Source of the DNA: Nitrospira sp.
GTDB taxonomy: Bacteria > Nitrospirota > Nitrospiria > Nitrospirales > Nitrospiraceae
DNA: 54,831 bases
Direction: 5' to 3'
Assembly (NCBI GenBank): GCA_029865485.1
Contig: JAOUGT010000003.1
Location: forward strand, 1 to 54,831
In this document: positions 26,897 through 38,776 of the stretch, in pieces
Layout: each line of letters opens with the position of its first letter
Numbering within the stretch: position 1 is the first letter of the stretch
Notes under the pieces: model-generated
What the model was told of the DNA's origin: nothing
What the model saw: the letters and a program-made list of their open reading frames with translations, nothing else
Database searches by the model: none
Made by a program: the position numbers and the translations under genes

Positions 26897-27433
26897 CTAC
26901 TTCCCGGTTTTACCTTCTTTTTTACGTAAGACCTCACCAGCATACCGAACGCCCTTCTGCTTATACACATCAGGGGGTTTAATCGCCCGCAGGTCGGCTG
27001 CAACTTGACCAACTAACCGCTTATCAACCCCTTTGACATTAATGAGAGTTTGCTTATCAACTTTCACATCGATGCCTGTCGGGATTTGATAGAGAACAGG
27101 GTTGATATACCCTACATTAAAGCTTAAGGTTCGGCCCTGCAGTGCAGTCTTGTAGCCAACGCCAGTGATCTCAAGCGAGCGCTCGTACCCCTTCGTAACA
27201 CCCTGGATCATATTGCTTAACTCAGCACGTGTCAGCCCGTGCAAGGCGCGCAGCTTACGATCATCACTGGATCGACCGACAAGAACCTGGCCATCCTTAA
27301 TGGCCACATCAACGCCCGGGACAACCGCCCAGTCTAATTTCCCTAAAGGTCCCTTGACTGTCACCGTTGACCCGACGGTTTTCACTTCCACTCCCGAGGG
27401 AATGGTGATCGGCTTTTTTCCAATACGAGACAT
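26897..27433 (-). CDS. rplF: 50S ribosomal protein L6
   Basis: Two-domain protein near the sarcin-ricin loop and GTPase centre. MSRIGKKPITIPSGVEV and the C-terminal PPDVYKQKGVRYAGE are classic. TAGGAGAG precedes the ATG. 178 residues, normal. Confidence 0.97.
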   Translation of the reverse strand: MSRIGKKPITIPSGVEVKTVGSTVTVKGPLGKLDWAVVPGVDVAIKDGQVLVGRSSDDRKLRALHGLTRAELSNMIQGVTKGYERSLEITGVGYKTALQGRTLSFNVGYINPVLYQIPTGIDVKVDKQTLINVKGVDKRLVGQVAADLRAIKPPDVYKQKGVRYAGEVLRKKEGKTGK

Positions 27434-27476
27434 GCTCTCCTATACCCTTCATCCCGAGGTCAAACGACCGATATGC

Positions 27477-27872
27477 TTACCAAACCGAGCAGAGAACCTC
27501 GCCCCCGAGATGACTTTTACGAGATTCTTGGTCTGTCATGATTCCCTTGGACGTCGAGAGGATTGATACACCAATTCCATTCCGAACTTTTCGAATATCC
27601 TGACTGCCAACATAGACCCGACGTCCCGGCTTGCTAATACGCTCAAGACCCGTGATCATTGGCTGCCCTTCGCCCACATAGCGAAGGCGGACCTGTAGAA
27701 CAGGGTGCCCACCTTCGGTACCGTCTTCAATCCCTTCGACGTAACCTTCCCTCTGTAAAATCTCAAGGATGGCACGTTTGAGCTTTGACGTGGGAACGGT
27801 AACTGTCTCAAAACGCCGCTGAGCTCCATTTTTTAAGCGAACAAGAAGATCGCCGATTGGATCGGTAACCAT
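27477..27872 (-). CDS. rpsH: 30S ribosomal protein S8
   Basis: Binds 16S helix 21 and, in E. coli, represses the spc operon. MVTDPIGDLLVRLKNGAQ at the start and GVSILSTSKGIMTDQESR near the end are typical. AAGGAT lies seven bases upstream. 131 residues. Confidence 0.97.
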   Translation of the reverse strand: MVTDPIGDLLVRLKNGAQRRFETVTVPTSKLKRAILEILQREGYVEGIEDGTEGGHPVLQVRLRYVGEGQPMITGLERISKPGRRVYVGSQDIRKVRNGIGVSILSTSKGIMTDQESRKSHLGGEVLCSVW

Positions 27873-27936
27873 GCTATATCCTTCTACCCCTCTGTGCTAT
27901 TCTCTCGTTGACTACCACCTAGTCCACTCACGCTGG

Positions 27937-28122
27937 CTACCAGCTTGACTTTCTGACTCCTGGAATCTCTCCTCTAAGCGTCAATACACGAAAACAGATC
28001 CGGCACATTCGAAACCGACGCAAATATCCACGCACTCTACCGCACACGCCACAGCGATGGTACTGACGCGTCGAAAACTTCTGTTTCGTCGCAGCCTTAT
28101 TTCTCAATGCTAAACGTGACAC
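27937..28122 (-). CDS. rpsN: 30S ribosomal protein S14 type Z
   Basis: 61 residues with [14 protein letters not shown] and CRIC, the four zinc cysteines of the short C+ form. The first residue is encoded by GTG behind AAGGAG. It lies in the spc operon between rplE and rpsH. Confidence 0.97.
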   Translation of the reverse strand: MSRLALRNKAATKQKFSTRQYHRCGVCGRVRGYLRRFRMCRICFRVLTLRGEIPGVRKSSW

Positions 28123-28167
28123 AAAGACTCCTTCCGTCGAACCGACACCAGCTACTCGCGCTATCCC

Positions 28168-28809
28168 CTATGTGCGGAACGGCATTCCAAGATGTTTCAG
28201 CAAGGCCTTCCCTTCATCGTTCGTTTTAGCCGTGGTGACAACGGTAATATCCATACCGTGAATCGAAGCCACCTCGTCATACTTAATTTCCGGGAAGATC
28301 AACTGTTCCTTGAGCCCAAGGGTATAATTCCCACGACCATCAAATGCCTTCGGGGAGACACCTCGAAAATCTCTGATCCGGGGGAGCGCCAACGTCACTA
28401 ACCGATCAAAAAATTCGTACATCCGTCGACTACGGAGGGTGACCTTGGTCCCGATGGGAAGACCTTGCCTCAGCTTGAATCCGGCTATAGCCTTCTTTGC
28501 GCGAGTCACAACAGGTTTCTGCCCTGTAATCATACTCAATTCAGTCACGGCACTTTCCAGAAGCTTGACATTTTGAATCGCCTCACCCATGCCGACGTTC
28601 AGCACAACCCGTTCAAGCCTGGGGACCTGCATGAGGTTCTTATACCCGAACTCCTTCATAAGAGCCGGGACAACCTGCTGTTCATACAGGTCTCGAAGTC
28701 TGGGACGAAATCTAGACTCAGTACTCCCCTGATCAAGCTGCGGCGCCTCTTTTTTTGAGGCCTTTCGTTCCGTTGGTTTACTCGTTCGGTTTTTCGGTTC
28801 CTTAGCCAT
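28168..28809 (-). CDS. rplE: 50S ribosomal protein L5 with N-terminal extension
   Basis: 5S rRNA binder that forms bridge B1b with S13. The core begins about residue 35 ([20 protein letters not shown]) and contains [14 protein letters not shown] and [12 protein letters not shown]. The first 34 residues are an added Lys/Glu/Ser-rich segment ([20 protein letters not shown]) not seen in E. coli L5 (179 aa against 213 here). The start at 28809 has ATAGGGTT upstream. A later start would remove the tail, but none with a good site is evident. Confidence 0.95.
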   Translation of the reverse strand: MAKEPKNRTSKPTERKASKKEAPQLDQGSTESRFRPRLRDLYEQQVVPALMKEFGYKNLMQVPRLERVVLNVGMGEAIQNVKLLESAVTELSMITGQKPVVTRAKKAIAGFKLRQGLPIGTKVTLRSRRMYEFFDRLVTLALPRIRDFRGVSPKAFDGRGNYTLGLKEQLIFPEIKYDEVASIHGMDITVVTTAKTNDEGKALLKHLGMPFRT

Positions 28810-28817
28810 TGCCAACC

Positions 28818-29147
28818 CTATTCCAGAGTCTCATTAGACTTCTTACTGTAGCGCACTCGTCGCCCATCGGCTTGAGTTCGAATTCCTACGCGTGTCGGTT
28901 TCTGCGTGACAGGACAGAAAAACATCACATTAGAAATCTGGAGGGGTGCCTCACGCTCCAGGATCCCCCCTTGCTTTGCTTTCTGATTAGGCTTTGTGTG
29001 CCGTTTAATCACATTCAGTTTTTCAACGACCACTTTACCGGCACGAAGGTCAACAGACATGACCTTGCCCGTCTTACCACGCTCACGACCGGATATGACA
29101 ACCACCGTGTCGCCTTTTCTAATTCTGCTTTTTCGGAGTACTTGCAC
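28818..29147 (-). CDS. rplX: 50S ribosomal protein L24
   Basis: Assembly initiator near the tunnel exit. The KOW motif is in [19 protein letters not shown], and [23 protein letters not shown] follows. GTG start five bases after GGAG. 109 residues. Confidence 0.96.
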   Translation of the reverse strand: MQVLRKSRIRKGDTVVVISGRERGKTGKVMSVDLRAGKVVVEKLNVIKRHTKPNQKAKQGGILEREAPLQISNVMFFCPVTQKPTRVGIRTQADGRRVRYSKKSNETLE

Positions 29148-29169
29148 AACGCTCCTCGCTGGTTCGGCC

Positions 29170-29538
29170 CTATAAAACTTCTGGCGCCAATGAGATAATC
29201 TTCATGAATTTCTTCCAACGGAGTTCCCTGGCAACTGGCCCAAAGATGCGGGTCCCAATAGGTTCGCCATCTTTATTGATCAACACACAAGCATTTCTGT
29301 CGAACTTGATATAAGACCCATCCTCCCGTCGAACCTCTTTGGTCGTTCGCACAATAACCGCCCGACTCACATCCCCCTTCTTCACACTTGCCTGAGGAAT
29401 AGCCTCCTTGACGGCAACCACAACCACATCGCCTAACGAGGCATAACGACGACGTGTTCCTCCGAAGACATGAAAGCACATGGCCTGCTTGGCTCCGGAG
29501 TTATCCGCGACATCCATGTATGTATAATTCTGAATCAT
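29170..29538 (-). CDS. rplN: 50S ribosomal protein L14
   Basis: Interface protein forming bridges B5 and B8 and the site used by the silencing factor Rsf[21 protein letters not shown] and the C-terminal [10 protein letters not shown] are typical. The ATG at 29538 follows TAGGA and gives exactly 122 residues, the family norm; the track start ten codons earlier is not supported. Confidence 0.98.
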   Translation of the reverse strand: MIQNYTYMDVADNSGAKQAMCFHVFGGTRRRYASLGDVVVVAVKEAIPQASVKKGDVSRAVIVRTTKEVRREDGSYIKFDRNACVLINKDGEPIGTRIFGPVARELRWKKFMKIISLAPEVL

Positions 29539-29588
29539 TGATATGTTCCTACGAATACCAGGCGCCAAATGGTGCCAGAAGGTTCCAC

Positions 29589-29855
29589 CTACTTCTCAGG
29601 TTGCCCTTTTTCCATAACCTGAATGACCCGCCAATTCTTCTCTTTACTCAGTGGACGGGTTTGAACCAGCTTCACCCGGTCCCCTACCTTGCACACGCCA
29701 CTTTCATCATGAGCCTTTAACCGTGTCACCCGCCTCAACACCTTCTTATAGACGGGATGAACAACCGAACGAGACACCACTACAACAACTGTTTTCTGCA
29801 TCTTGTTACTAACGACATCACCATACCAGTGACGCCGCTTTACCACCTCTGCCAT
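29589..29855 (-). CDS. rpsQ: 30S ribosomal protein S17
   Basis: OB-fold protein of the 30S body. [18 protein letters not shown] and [15 protein letters not shown] are family marks. AAGGAT is near the ATG. 88 residues. Confidence 0.97.
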   Translation of the reverse strand: MAEVVKRRHWYGDVVSNKMQKTVVVVVSRSVVHPVYKKVLRRVTRLKAHDESGVCKVGDRVKLVQTRPLSKEKNWRVIQVMEKGQPEK

Positions 29856-29863
29856 AGCATCCT

Positions 29864-30079
29864 TTACCTTTTCGATTCGTCGGTTTGGCTCCGAACCTGA
29901 TTGAGGATCGTTTTGATTCGCGCAATATCCCGTTTCGTCTTTCGAATTTGCATGGGATTCTCAAGACGACCTGTCCCGAACTGAAAGCGAAGTGTAAACA
30001 ATTCTTGCACGAGCTGCTGTTCCTTCTCCTGCAGCTCACCCGCACCCATACCCCGCAACTCTTTCACGTCAAGCGCCAT
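29864..30079 (-). CDS. rpmC: 50S ribosomal protein L29
   Basis: Two-helix protein at the tunnel exit beside L23. MALDVKELRGMGAGELQEKE and RFQFGTGRLENPMQIRKTKRDIARI are typical. GTGGAG lies upstream. 71 residues. It is eight bases from rpsQ. Confidence 0.97.
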   Translation of the reverse strand: MALDVKELRGMGAGELQEKEQQLVQELFTLRFQFGTGRLENPMQIRKTKRDIARIKTILNQVRSQTDESKR

Positions 30080-30120
30080 AAACGTTCTCCACTTCCTCTC
30101 CGAAGTTGACCTGCCGCTCC

Positions 30121-30537
30121 TTAGCCAAACTCACCGCGAACAACCAACTTCGTAGCCACCGGCAACTTGTGAGAGGCCAACCTGAACGCTTCTCGTGCGG
30201 TTTCCGGAGTGACTCCGTCCATCTCATAAAGAATTCGCCCTGGCTTCACGACCGCTACCCAATACTCAGGATTACCCTTCCCTTTTCCCATTCGAGTTTC
30301 AGCTGGCTTCTTGGTGATCGGCTTGTCCGGGAAAATCCTGGTCCAAACCTGCCCACCCCGCTTCACATATCTCGTAATGGCAATGCGGGCGGCTTCGATT
30401 TGACGGCTCGTTACCCACCCCGGCTCCAGTGCTTTCAAGCCAAACTCCCCAAGGGTAATCTGACCACCACGATAGGCCTTCCCGTTCATCCGGCCCTTCT
30501 GCATCTTTCTAAATTTGACTTTCTTTGGGGCTAACAC
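30121..30537 (-). CDS. rplP: 50S ribosomal protein L16
   Basis: Contacts A-site tRNA in the large subunit. [20 protein letters not shown] and [19 protein letters not shown] are typical, and the hydroxylated arginine segment around [10 protein letters not shown] is intact. GTG start, 12 bases after the rpsC stop, with GAGATC upstream. 138 residues. Confidence 0.98.
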   Translation of the reverse strand: MLAPKKVKFRKMQKGRMNGKAYRGGQITLGEFGLKALEPGWVTSRQIEAARIAITRYVKRGGQVWTRIFPDKPITKKPAETRMGKGKGNPEYWVAVVKPGRILYEMDGVTPETAREAFRLASHKLPVATKLVVRGEFG

Positions 30538-30549
30538 AGCTAGATCTCC

Positions 30550-31221
30550 TCACCCAAACCGTCTATCCAATGTTGATTCAGCCTTCATGGGTTGTACGGG
30601 AAGAAGTTCGCCTTTATAAATCCAGGTCTTCACCCCGATCTGCCCCATCGTCGTATGGGCTTCAGCGAAACCATAATCAATTTCTGCCCGAAGCGTATGT
30701 AGCGGAACCCGTCCCTCGCGATACCACTCGGTCCTGGCAATTTCAGCGCCACCCAATCGGCCAGCCACCATGATCTTGATCCCCTGCGCACCAAGCCGAA
30801 GAGCTGACTGCACACTCCGCTTCATGGCCCTCCGGAACGCAACGCGCTTTTCAAGTTGCGTTGCCACATTCTCACTCACCAGCTGCGCGTCAAGCTCGGG
30901 CTTCTTGATTTCTTTTACCGTGATGTACACCTGCCCACCATACTGCTTTTCAAGATCAGCCTTCAGCTTGTCGACCTCAGCACCTTTCCGACCGATGATG
31001 ATCCCTGGCCGAGCCGTATGAATAATGACTCGAGTCTGATCACCCGATCGCTCAATCTCCACCTTGGCGACACCAGCATGGTAAAGCCGAGCCTTGACCA
31101 CCTTTCTGATCTTCACGTCTTGGTGGAGCAACTTGGCATAATCTTTCCCCGCATACCAGCGAGAGCTCCAGGTGTAGTTGTAACCCAGCCGATAACCAAT
31201 TGGATGTGTTTTCTGACCCAT
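30550..31221 (-). CDS. rpsC: 30S ribosomal protein S3
   Basis: Forms the mRNA entry ring with S4 and S5. The KH domain includes [16 protein letters not shown] and the C-terminal domain includes [20 protein letters not shown] and [10 protein letters not shown]. 223 residues. No anomaly is seen. Confidence 0.98.
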   Translation of the reverse strand: MGQKTHPIGYRLGYNYTWSSRWYAGKDYAKLLHQDVKIRKVVKARLYHAGVAKVEIERSGDQTRVIIHTARPGIIIGRKGAEVDKLKADLEKQYGGQVYITVKEIKKPELDAQLVSENVATQLEKRVAFRRAMKRSVQSALRLGAQGIKIMVAGRLGGAEIARTEWYREGRVPLHTLRAEIDYGFAEAHTTMGQIGVKTWIYKGELLPVQPMKAESTLDRRFG

Positions 31222-31252
31222 GCGATCTATGCCTCAATAAATGAAAAGCTGC

Positions 31253-31609
31253 CTATTTCCCTTGACCTTGACTTCCGGATGCCGCGACCACCACGGTAAT
31301 ATGACTTGTGCGTTTTTGAATCGCATTGGCCCGCCCCATGGACCTCGCCCTCACACGCTTGTACGTAGGCCCACAGTTGACAAACGCCCTCGAGACAACC
31401 ATCGATTCACTATCACCCAACTCCTTGAGCTCTGCATTGGCGACTGCGGAGCGAAGAAGCTTCTCCACCACTCTCGCTGCATGCCGAGGGGTGTGCTTTA
31501 ACATGGCCAGCGCCATGGGAACTTGCTGACCTCGAATCATATCGATCACCGGTTTCGCTTTTCTCGGCGCAACACGGACAAACCTAAGAATGGCATGTGC
31601 TTCACTCAT
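31253..31609 (-). CDS. rplV: 50S ribosomal protein L22
   Basis: Its hairpin lines the exit tunnel. AILRFVRVAPRKAKPVIDMI and the tip GPTYKRVRARSMGRAN are typical. The usual macrolide-resistance deletion region looks intact. The ribosome binding site is weak. 118 residues. An 88-base gap separates it from rpsS. Confidence 0.97.
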   Translation of the reverse strand: MSEAHAILRFVRVAPRKAKPVIDMIRGQQVPMALAMLKHTPRHAARVVEKLLRSAVANAELKELGDSESMVVSRAFVNCGPTYKRVRARSMGRANAIQKRTSHITVVVAASGSQGQGK

Positions 31610-31697
31610 CGTGCAATCCCGTCACCCTTCAACGTCAAAGTTCAAATCGGTGGATCGTATCGCTCCTAACCCCAACAGCCTCACATTTACACTGGCA

Positions 31698-31985
31698 CTA
31701 TTTGAGAGCGACAGCTTTTTCAGTCTTAGCCTGACCATGTCCCTTAAAAAAACGGGTCGGCGCGAATTCACCAAGCTTATGTCCAACCATATTCTCCGTT
31801 ACAAAGACAGGAATAAACTTCTTGCCATTGTGAACCGCAAAGGTATGACCAATCATGTCCGGCACCACTGTTGATCGGCGAGACCACGTCTTGATCAGCT
31901 TTCGATCCTTGGTTTGATTCATCCGCTCGACTTTTTCAAGCAGATGGTCGTCAACAAAAGCCCCCTTACTAACTGATCTAGGCAT
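31698..31985 (-). CDS. rpsS: 30S ribosomal protein S19
   Basis: Head protein complexing with S13. [19 protein letters not shown] and [17 protein letters not shown] are typical. The ATG at 31985 lies within the end of rplB (8-base overlap, ATGCCTAG) behind CAGGAG, suggesting coupling. 95 residues. Confidence 0.98.
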   Translation of the reverse strand: MPRSVSKGAFVDDHLLEKVERMNQTKDRKLIKTWSRRSTVVPDMIGHTFAVHNGKKFIPVFVTENMVGHKLGEFAPTRFFKGHGQAKTEKAVALK

Positions 31986-32820
31986 TGCGCACTCCTGACT
32001 TACGTCGGGCAATTATGAATTTATCGGTCTTCTTATTATGCCGCGTCTTGTAGCCCTTCGTGGGAAGGCCCCAAGGTGAAACAGGATGAGGATTGCCTTG
32101 CCCTGATTTTCCCTCACCCCCACCATGCGGATGATCAACTGGATTCATGACTACGCCTCGAACGTGTGGCCTTTTACCCTTCCAGCGATTTCTACCCGCC
32201 TTTCCCACACTGACATTTTCATGATCCACATTGCCAACCTGCCCAACCGTTGCCATGCAGTGAGCCAACACCCTGCGCATCTCTCCAGATTTGAGACGAA
32301 CCTGCACATAGTCTCCGTCACGGCCCATAACCTGCGCAAATCCACCGGCGCTTCTTATGAGCTGGCCACCCCTTCCGGCCTTCAATTCGATATTATGAAT
32401 CGTTGTTCCGAGCGGCATATTCACCAGGGGCAGGGCATTCCCTGGTCTAATTTCAGCCTGCGGACCAGACTGCACTTCGTCATTAATCGCAAGACCTACC
32501 GGGGCCAAAATATACCGCTTCTCTCCATCACGGTATTTCAATAGCGCGATTCTTGCTGAACGATTGGGATCATACTCGATGGCTGTAACCTTTGCCGGAA
32601 TACCAACCTTGTCACGTCGAAAATCAATGATGCGATAGAGCCGCTTATGACCAGCGCCACGGAACCGAACCGTCATCCGACCATCATTATTTCGCCCACC
32701 AGTCCGGAGATGAAAAGATGTCAACGACTTCTCCGGCCTCTTGGAGGTCAACTCTTCAGCGCCAACCGCAGTCATCCCCCGACGACCTGGAGATGTGGGT
32801 CTGTATACCTTTAATCCCAT
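31978..32820 (-). CDS. rplB: 50S ribosomal protein L2
   Basis: Needed for subunit joining and peptidyl transfer. [17 protein letters not shown] starts it, the catalytic-region histidine lies in [15 protein letters not shown], and the basic tail is complete. TAGGAGTT precedes the ATG at 32820; the track start is 12 codons earlier. 280 residues. Confidence 0.98.
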   Translation of the reverse strand: MGLKVYRPTSPGRRGMTAVGAEELTSKRPEKSLTSFHLRTGGRNNDGRMTVRFRGAGHKRLYRIIDFRRDKVGIPAKVTAIEYDPNRSARIALLKYRDGEKRYILAPVGLAINDEVQSGPQAEIRPGNALPLVNMPLGTTIHNIELKAGRGGQLIRSAGGFAQVMGRDGDYVQVRLKSGEMRRVLAHCMATVGQVGNVDHENVSVGKAGRNRWKGKRPHVRGVVMNPVDHPHGGGEGKSGQGNPHPVSPWGLPTKGYKTRHNKKTDKFIIARRKSGVRNA

Positions 32821-32875
32821 AAAAACAACTCCTACATTTCCAACCTTAAAAACCAACTACCGCAACAGAGGCAAT

Positions 32876-33169
32876 CTAGGCGCTTTCGTACATTTCCAGC
32901 TTTTCGCCTTTTTTAAGCGTGACAAAAGCCTTCTTCCAATCTGAGCGTCTCCCGGCAAATCGACCAAGACGCTTCATCTTGCCGCGCACATTCATCAGAT
33001 TGACCTTCTCAACCTTGACCTTCAACAACGCCTCAACCGCCTGCCTCACCTGCACCCGATTGGCATCAGGATGAACCACAAACCCGACCGTATTGGTTTG
33101 CTCACGAAGACCTGTAATCTTTTCCGTTAATAAGGGCTGAACCAACACCCAATGCATTCCCACGCTCAT
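32876..33169 (-). CDS. rplW: 50S ribosomal protein L23
   Basis: Docking site for trigger factor and SRP at the tunnel exit. LVQPLLTEKITGLREQTN and VEKVNLMNVRGKMKRLGRF are typical. The ATG overlaps the rplD stop by four bases. 97 residues. Confidence 0.97.
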   Translation of the reverse strand: MSVGMHWVLVQPLLTEKITGLREQTNTVGFVVHPDANRVQVRQAVEALLKVKVEKVNLMNVRGKMKRLGRFAGRRSDWKKAFVTLKKGEKLEMYESA

Positions 33170-33789
33170 GACCAGACCTCATTTACCGCAGCCAGCTCAT
33201 GCTCTGAAATCACAATAACTTGAGCACGAACAACATCGTAGACATTAAGCTGATCCGCGCTGAGAACTTTCACAGCCGTCAAGTTTCCAGCAGCCTGAAC
33301 GATACCGGACTGGGACTTCCCTGCAACTAGTAGGACGTCAGCCCCTCCACTGAATACGCTTAAGGCCTGGGCTAGGAACTTTGTTTTCGGTTGCTGCAGA
33401 GCCAAATCAGTGACCACAAACAATTTTTCACCCGCCACCTTCGCAGAGAGCGCACTCTGAAGGGCAGCACGATACTTCTTTTTCGGCATCGAGTAGGCAT
33501 AGCTTCTCGGTTTCGGACCAAACACACTCCCCCCGTGACGCCACACCGGCGAGCGAAGGGATCCGGCTCGCGCACGCCCTGTGTGCTTCTGCTTCCAAGG
33601 CTTCTTTCCAGAGCCACTCACCTCACCACGACGCAACGTGGAAGCAGTGCCGCGACGTTCACATGCTCGCTGCATGACAACCGCTTCATGCACCAGCGCG
33701 GTCCGCGGCTCACAACCAAATACTTGAGCCGATAAATCAACGGTACCAACCTTCTTTTTCTGCAAATCAACTAAATCGATCGTAGGCAT
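33166..33789 (-). CDS. rplD: 50S ribosomal protein L4
   Basis: Tunnel constriction protein and, in E. coli, the S10-operon autorepressor. MPTIDLVDLQKKKVGTVDL starts at 33789, one base after the rplC stop. The extended loop KKPWKQKHTGRARAGSLRSP is intact, including the macrolide-sensitive segment. 207 residues. The track start 33 codons earlier lies inside rplC. Confidence 0.97.
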   Translation of the reverse strand: MPTIDLVDLQKKKVGTVDLSAQVFGCEPRTALVHEAVVMQRACERRGTASTLRRGEVSGSGKKPWKQKHTGRARAGSLRSPVWRHGGSVFGPKPRSYAYSMPKKKYRAALQSALSAKVAGEKLFVVTDLALQQPKTKFLAQALSVFSGGADVLLVAGKSQSGIVQAAGNLTAVKVLSADQLNVYDVVRAQVIVISEHELAAVNEVWS

Positions 33790-33790
33790 A

Positions 33791-34411
33791 CTAGCTCTTC
33801 TTTGATTTCCGAACGACAACGATTCCATTGGCTGCTCCAGGAACCGCCCCTCGGATAAATAAAAGATTTTCATCTGACCGCGACTCAATCACCTTTAATC
33901 GCTGAACCGTCACACGCTCCGCACCCATATGCCCAGGCAAGGTCTTCCCCTTCCATACTCGAGACGGGAAAGAGCTCGCCCCAATAGAACCTGGGGCACG
34001 ATGAAACATAGATCCGTGAGACTCCGGACCACCTGCATAGTGATGTCGCTTGACTACGCCCTGAAAGCCTTTCCCTTTTGACACACCGATCACATCAACC
34101 CAATCACCCTTCTTAAACATCCCAACGGTGACGAGCTGACCGACCGATAGATCACCATCTTTCTTAAATTCTCTCAAGATGCGGGTCGCGGGCACCTGAT
34201 TCTTTTTCAGATGTCCAAGCTCTGCCTTTGAAAGACGACGATCCTTAACCTCTCCGAACGACAGCTGGACCGCCTCATAAGAATTCTTTTCTTTTGTGTG
34301 AACCGCTACCACTCGGCAGGGTCCAGCCTCAATCACCGTCACAGGAGTCAGACGACTTTCATCAAACACCTGCGTCATGCCAAGCTTCTTACCAATCAAT
34401 CCGTTTGTCAT
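33791..34411 (-). CDS. rplC: 50S ribosomal protein L3
   Basis: Early assembly protein near the peptidyl transferase centre. MTNGLIGKKLGMTQVFDE and HGSMFHRAPGSIGASSFPSR are typical. TGGAAG lies upstream. 206 residues. It is 75 bases after rpsJ. Confidence 0.98.
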   Translation of the reverse strand: MTNGLIGKKLGMTQVFDESRLTPVTVIEAGPCRVVAVHTKEKNSYEAVQLSFGEVKDRRLSKAELGHLKKNQVPATRILREFKKDGDLSVGQLVTVGMFKKGDWVDVIGVSKGKGFQGVVKRHHYAGGPESHGSMFHRAPGSIGASSFPSRVWKGKTLPGHMGAERVTVQRLKVIESRSDENLLFIRGAVPGAANGIVVVRKSKKS

Positions 34412-34486
34412 ATTCTTCCAATATGCTGTACGATCAAAGATTCTCGCCTACACAACTCACTGCCCGACGGAGAAAATGCTCCGTCC

Positions 34487-34798
34487 TCACAACTTGATTT
34501 CGACATCCACTCCCGCCGCAAGATTGAGCTTCATCAAAGAATCCATCGTCTCTGGAGTCGCCTCCATGATATCCAGCAACCTCTTATGAGTTCGCATTTC
34601 GAACTGCTCTCGAGATTTCTTATCAGCATGAGTCGATCGCTGAACCGTAATCTTTTCAATACGGGTAGGGAGGGGAATGGGACCAACAACCCTCGCTCCA
34701 CTCCGACGAACAGTCTCAACAATTTCGCCTACCGATTGATCCAAGACGCGGTAGTCAAAACCTCTCAACCGAATTCTTATACGCTGATCGACTTTCAC
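34487..34798 (-). CDS. rpsJ: 30S ribosomal protein S10 / NusE
   Basis: Part of the 30S head and, with NusB, of antitermination complexes; it also binds Nus[22 protein letters not shown] and [21 protein letters not shown] are typical. The start is a GTG at 34798 seven bases after TAGGAG, giving 103 residues, the family length; the 138-aa track ORF runs into tuf. It follows tuf by 43 bases. Confidence 0.97.
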   Translation of the reverse strand: MKVDQRIRIRLRGFDYRVLDQSVGEIVETVRRSGARVVGPIPLPTRIEKITVQRSTHADKKSREQFEMRTHKRLLDIMEATPETMDSLMKLNLAAGVDVEIKL

Positions 34799-34841
34799 TT
34801 CTGTACTCCTACGGTATCTATCAACCTCGATTGTTTGCCGT

Positions 34842-36047
<1,206 letters not shown>

Positions 36048-36076
36048 ACCCTACTCCCTTCCTGATTCAGCAATCA

Positions 36077-38146
36077 CTATTTCTTAATGATGGCTTCCGC
36101 AATATTCCTCGGAACCTGGTCGTAACGATCAAACTCCATGCTGTACGTCGCACGCCCTTGAGTCCGAGACCGAAGGTCTGTTGCATAACCAAACATTTCC
36201 ATCAGCGGGACAACTGCATCAATCGCCTGGGCTCCGGCCCTAACTTTCATGCCCTGAACTTTACCCCTCCGCCCATTCAGATTACCAATGACATCACCCA
36301 TGAACTCCTGGGGAACCAACACTTCAACCTTCATAATCGGTTCGAGCAAAACAGGATCTGCCTTCTTACAGGCATCTGAAAAGCCCATAGAGGCGGCAAT
36401 CTTAAACGCCATCTCATTGGAATCGACATCATGATACGATCCGTCGATGACCGTGACTTTCACATCGCGAAGTGGGTAGCCAGCAACAACACCGGTCTCC
36501 ATCCGCTCGCGAACACCTTTTTCAATGGCAGGAATGTACTCTTTCGGAATCGCACCGCCCACAACCTTATTAACGAATTCCAACCCCTTGCCCGGCTCTG
36601 AAGGCTCAACCGTCAGGACAACGTGCCCATACTGCCCACGCCCGCCGGTCTGCTTAATGTACTTGGACTCGGCCTCAGCTTTTCGCCTGATCGTCTCCCT
36701 GAATGCCACTTCAGGCTTCCCGACATTGGCCTCAACCTTGAACTCACGCAACATCCGGTCGACAATAATTTCAAGATGCAACTCGCCCATCCCTGCGATG
36801 ATCGTCTGGGCCGTCTCCTCGTCTGTCCGTACGCGAAAGGAGGGATCTTCTTGTGCCAACTTCTGAAGAGCAAAGCCCATTTTCTCCTGGTCTTGCTTTG
36901 TCTTCGGTTCGATCGCCATGGCGATAACCGGCTCAGGAAACTTCATGATCTCAAGCAAGACCGGCTGCTTCTCATCCGCCAGCGTATCTCCGGTGGTGGC
37001 ACCCTTGAGCCCAACCGCCGCAACAATGTCCCCAGCGTGAACCTCCTCGATCTCTTCTCGCTTATTAGCATGCATTTTCAAGAGACGACCGATCCGATCC
37101 TTTGCGCCCTTTGTAACATTCAAGACTGGCGTTCCCGTTTTCAAGGTCCCTGAATAGACGCGAAAATATGTTAACTGACCAGCAAACGGGTCAGACATAA
37201 TCTTGAAAGCCAGCGCAGCAAAAGGCGCTGCATCATCAGGCTTGCGCTCGACCTCTTTACCGCTATTAGGATCCACACCCATGACAGGCGGGATATCCAG
37301 CGGGGAGGGAAGATAATCAACGACACCGTCCAGAAGCTGCTGCACTCCTTTATTCTTGAACGCTGAACCACAAAGCACAGGCGTAATCTTCATCGAGATC
37401 GTCGCGGCGCGAATGGCGCGCATGACTTCCTCTTCCGTCAACGGATGACCGTTCAAATACTTCTCCATCACCTGGTCATCAAATTCAGCGACCGCATCAA
37501 GCATCTTCTCCCGATACTCTTTCGCTTGAGCTAAAAGATCCGACGGAATCTCATCGACCTTATACTTCGCACCCAACGTCTCATCGTCGTAAAAGTACCC
37601 CTTCATCCGCACGAGATCGACAGAGCCACGAAACTCAGCTTCACGACCAATAGGAATCTGAATCGGGACAGGCCTGGCACCAAGTCGATCAATGATGGAC
37701 TGCACGCTGCCATAGAAATCAGCCCCGATGCGATCCATCTTATTCATAAAGGCGATACGTGGGACATGATACTTATCAGCCTGACGCCAAACGGTTTCCG
37801 ACTGAGGCTCAACACCCTGCACAGAGTCAAATGCGGCAACCGCACCATCAAGCACACGAAGCGACCGTTCCACCTCAATCGTAAAATCTACGTGGCCCGG
37901 AGTATCGATGATATTGATCCTATGATCACGCCAGAAACAGGTCGTTGCGGCAGCCGTAATGGTAATACCACGCTCCCGCTCCTGCTCCATCCAATCCATC
38001 GTGGCCGCACCCTCATGAACCTCACCCAGCTTATGTGTCATGCCGGTATAATAGAGGATCCGCTCAGTGGTCGTAGTCTTCCCAGCATCAATATGAGCCA
38101 TGATGCCAATATTTCTTGTGCGATCTAGCGAAGTTTGACGAGCCAC
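36077..38146 (-). CDS. fusA: Elongation factor G
   Basis: GTPase that drives ribosomal translocation and, with RRF, recycling. The start is a GTG at 38146 behind GAGGGG, giving the usual [22 protein letters not shown]-terminus and 689 residues. G1 AHIDAGKT is near 17-24 and switch I has the standard ERERGITI, unlike EF-Tu here. G3 DTPGH and G4 NKMD are normal and domains II-V are complete. A large hairpin lies in the 112-base gap between rpsG and this gene. Confidence 0.98.
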   Translation of the reverse strand: MARQTSLDRTRNIGIMAHIDAGKTTTTERILYYTGMTHKLGEVHEGAATMDWMEQERERGITITAAATTCFWRDHRINIIDTPGHVDFTIEVERSLRVLDGAVAAFDSVQGVEPQSETVWRQADKYHVPRIAFMNKMDRIGADFYGSVQSIIDRLGARPVPIQIPIGREAEFRGSVDLVRMKGYFYDDETLGAKYKVDEIPSDLLAQAKEYREKMLDAVAEFDDQVMEKYLNGHPLTEEEVMRAIRAATISMKITPVLCGSAFKNKGVQQLLDGVVDYLPSPLDIPPVMGVDPNSGKEVERKPDDAAPFAALAFKIMSDPFAGQLTYFRVYSGTLKTGTPVLNVTKGAKDRIGRLLKMHANKREEIEEVHAGDIVAAVGLKGATTGDTLADEKQPVLLEIMKFPEPVIAMAIEPKTKQDQEKMGFALQKLAQEDPSFRVRTDEETAQTIIAGMGELHLEIIVDRMLREFKVEANVGKPEVAFRETIRRKAEAESKYIKQTGGRGQYGHVVLTVEPSEPGKGLEFVNKVVGGAIPKEYIPAIEKGVRERMETGVVAGYPLRDVKVTVIDGSYHDVDSNEMAFKIAASMGFSDACKKADPVLLEPIMKVEVLVPQEFMGDVIGNLNGRRGKVQGMKVRAGAQAIDAVVPLMEMFGYATDLRSRTQGRATYSMEFDRYDQVPRNIAEAIIKK

Positions 38147-38168
38147 TTGCACCCCTCTAAAAACACCT

Positions 38169-38249
38169 GTGCTGCAGATCAAGCCGCACTACTGCTGCGA
38201 TGTACGAGCACCCCGATCTGCGAATCGCAGCACGGCTCAACTGCAGCAC
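38169..38249 (-). promoter_or_regulatory. Large hairpin between rpsG and fusA
   Basis: An 81-base imperfect inverted repeat. GTGCTGCAG pairs with CTGCAGCAC at the base, a GCCG/CGGC segment pairs in the middle, and TGCTGCGAT pairs with ATCGCAGCA near the top, with a six-base bulge and a few mismatches. No T-run follows, so it is not a normal terminator. It may regulate or process the str message; in E. coli an S7-binding structure lies in the S12-S7 gap, not here. Confidence 0.6.
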
Positions 38250-38258
38250 AGAACGACG

Positions 38259-38729
38259 TTACCAGCGATAATGGGCGAATGCCTTGTTCGCCTCAGCCAT
38301 CCGATGCACGTCTTCCCGTTTCTTGACCGCAGCCCCAGTGTTATTCGATGCATCGATCAATTCGGCTGCGAGCTTTTCGCGCATACTCTTACCACCACGC
38401 GTACGGGCAAACTGTGACAACCAACGCAAAGCCAAAGAAACACGGCGAGCAGGCCTGATTTCAACAGGGACCTGGTAAGAGGCTCCTCCAACCCGGCGAG
38501 ACTTAACCTCAACAATCGGCTTTACGTTATCCACCGCCGCCTTAAACACCTTGAGCGGGTCACCACCAGTCTTCTCCTGAATCACATCGAAAGCGCCATA
38601 GCATATACGCTCGGTAGTACTCTTCTTCCCGCTGCTCATCAGCGCATTAATAAACTTCCCCACCAGCTTGTCCCGGTACCGAACATCTGGCAATACTTCA
38701 CGTTGACCCAAAAATCTACTGCGTGGCAT
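38259..38729 (-). CDS. rpsG: 30S ribosomal protein S7
   Basis: Head organiser contacting E-site t[23 protein letters not shown] and [19 protein letters not shown] are typical. TAGGTC precedes the ATG. 156 residues, normal. In E. coli S7 represses the str operon. Confidence 0.98.
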   Translation of the reverse strand: MPRSRFLGQREVLPDVRYRDKLVGKFINALMSSGKKSTTERICYGAFDVIQEKTGGDPLKVFKAAVDNVKPIVEVKSRRVGGASYQVPVEIRPARRVSLALRWLSQFARTRGGKSMREKLAAELIDASNNTGAAVKKREDVHRMAEANKAFAHYRW

Positions 38730-38776
38730 AGTGACCTATTTTCAATATCTAGATGAAAACAATGACTACAAGACGT

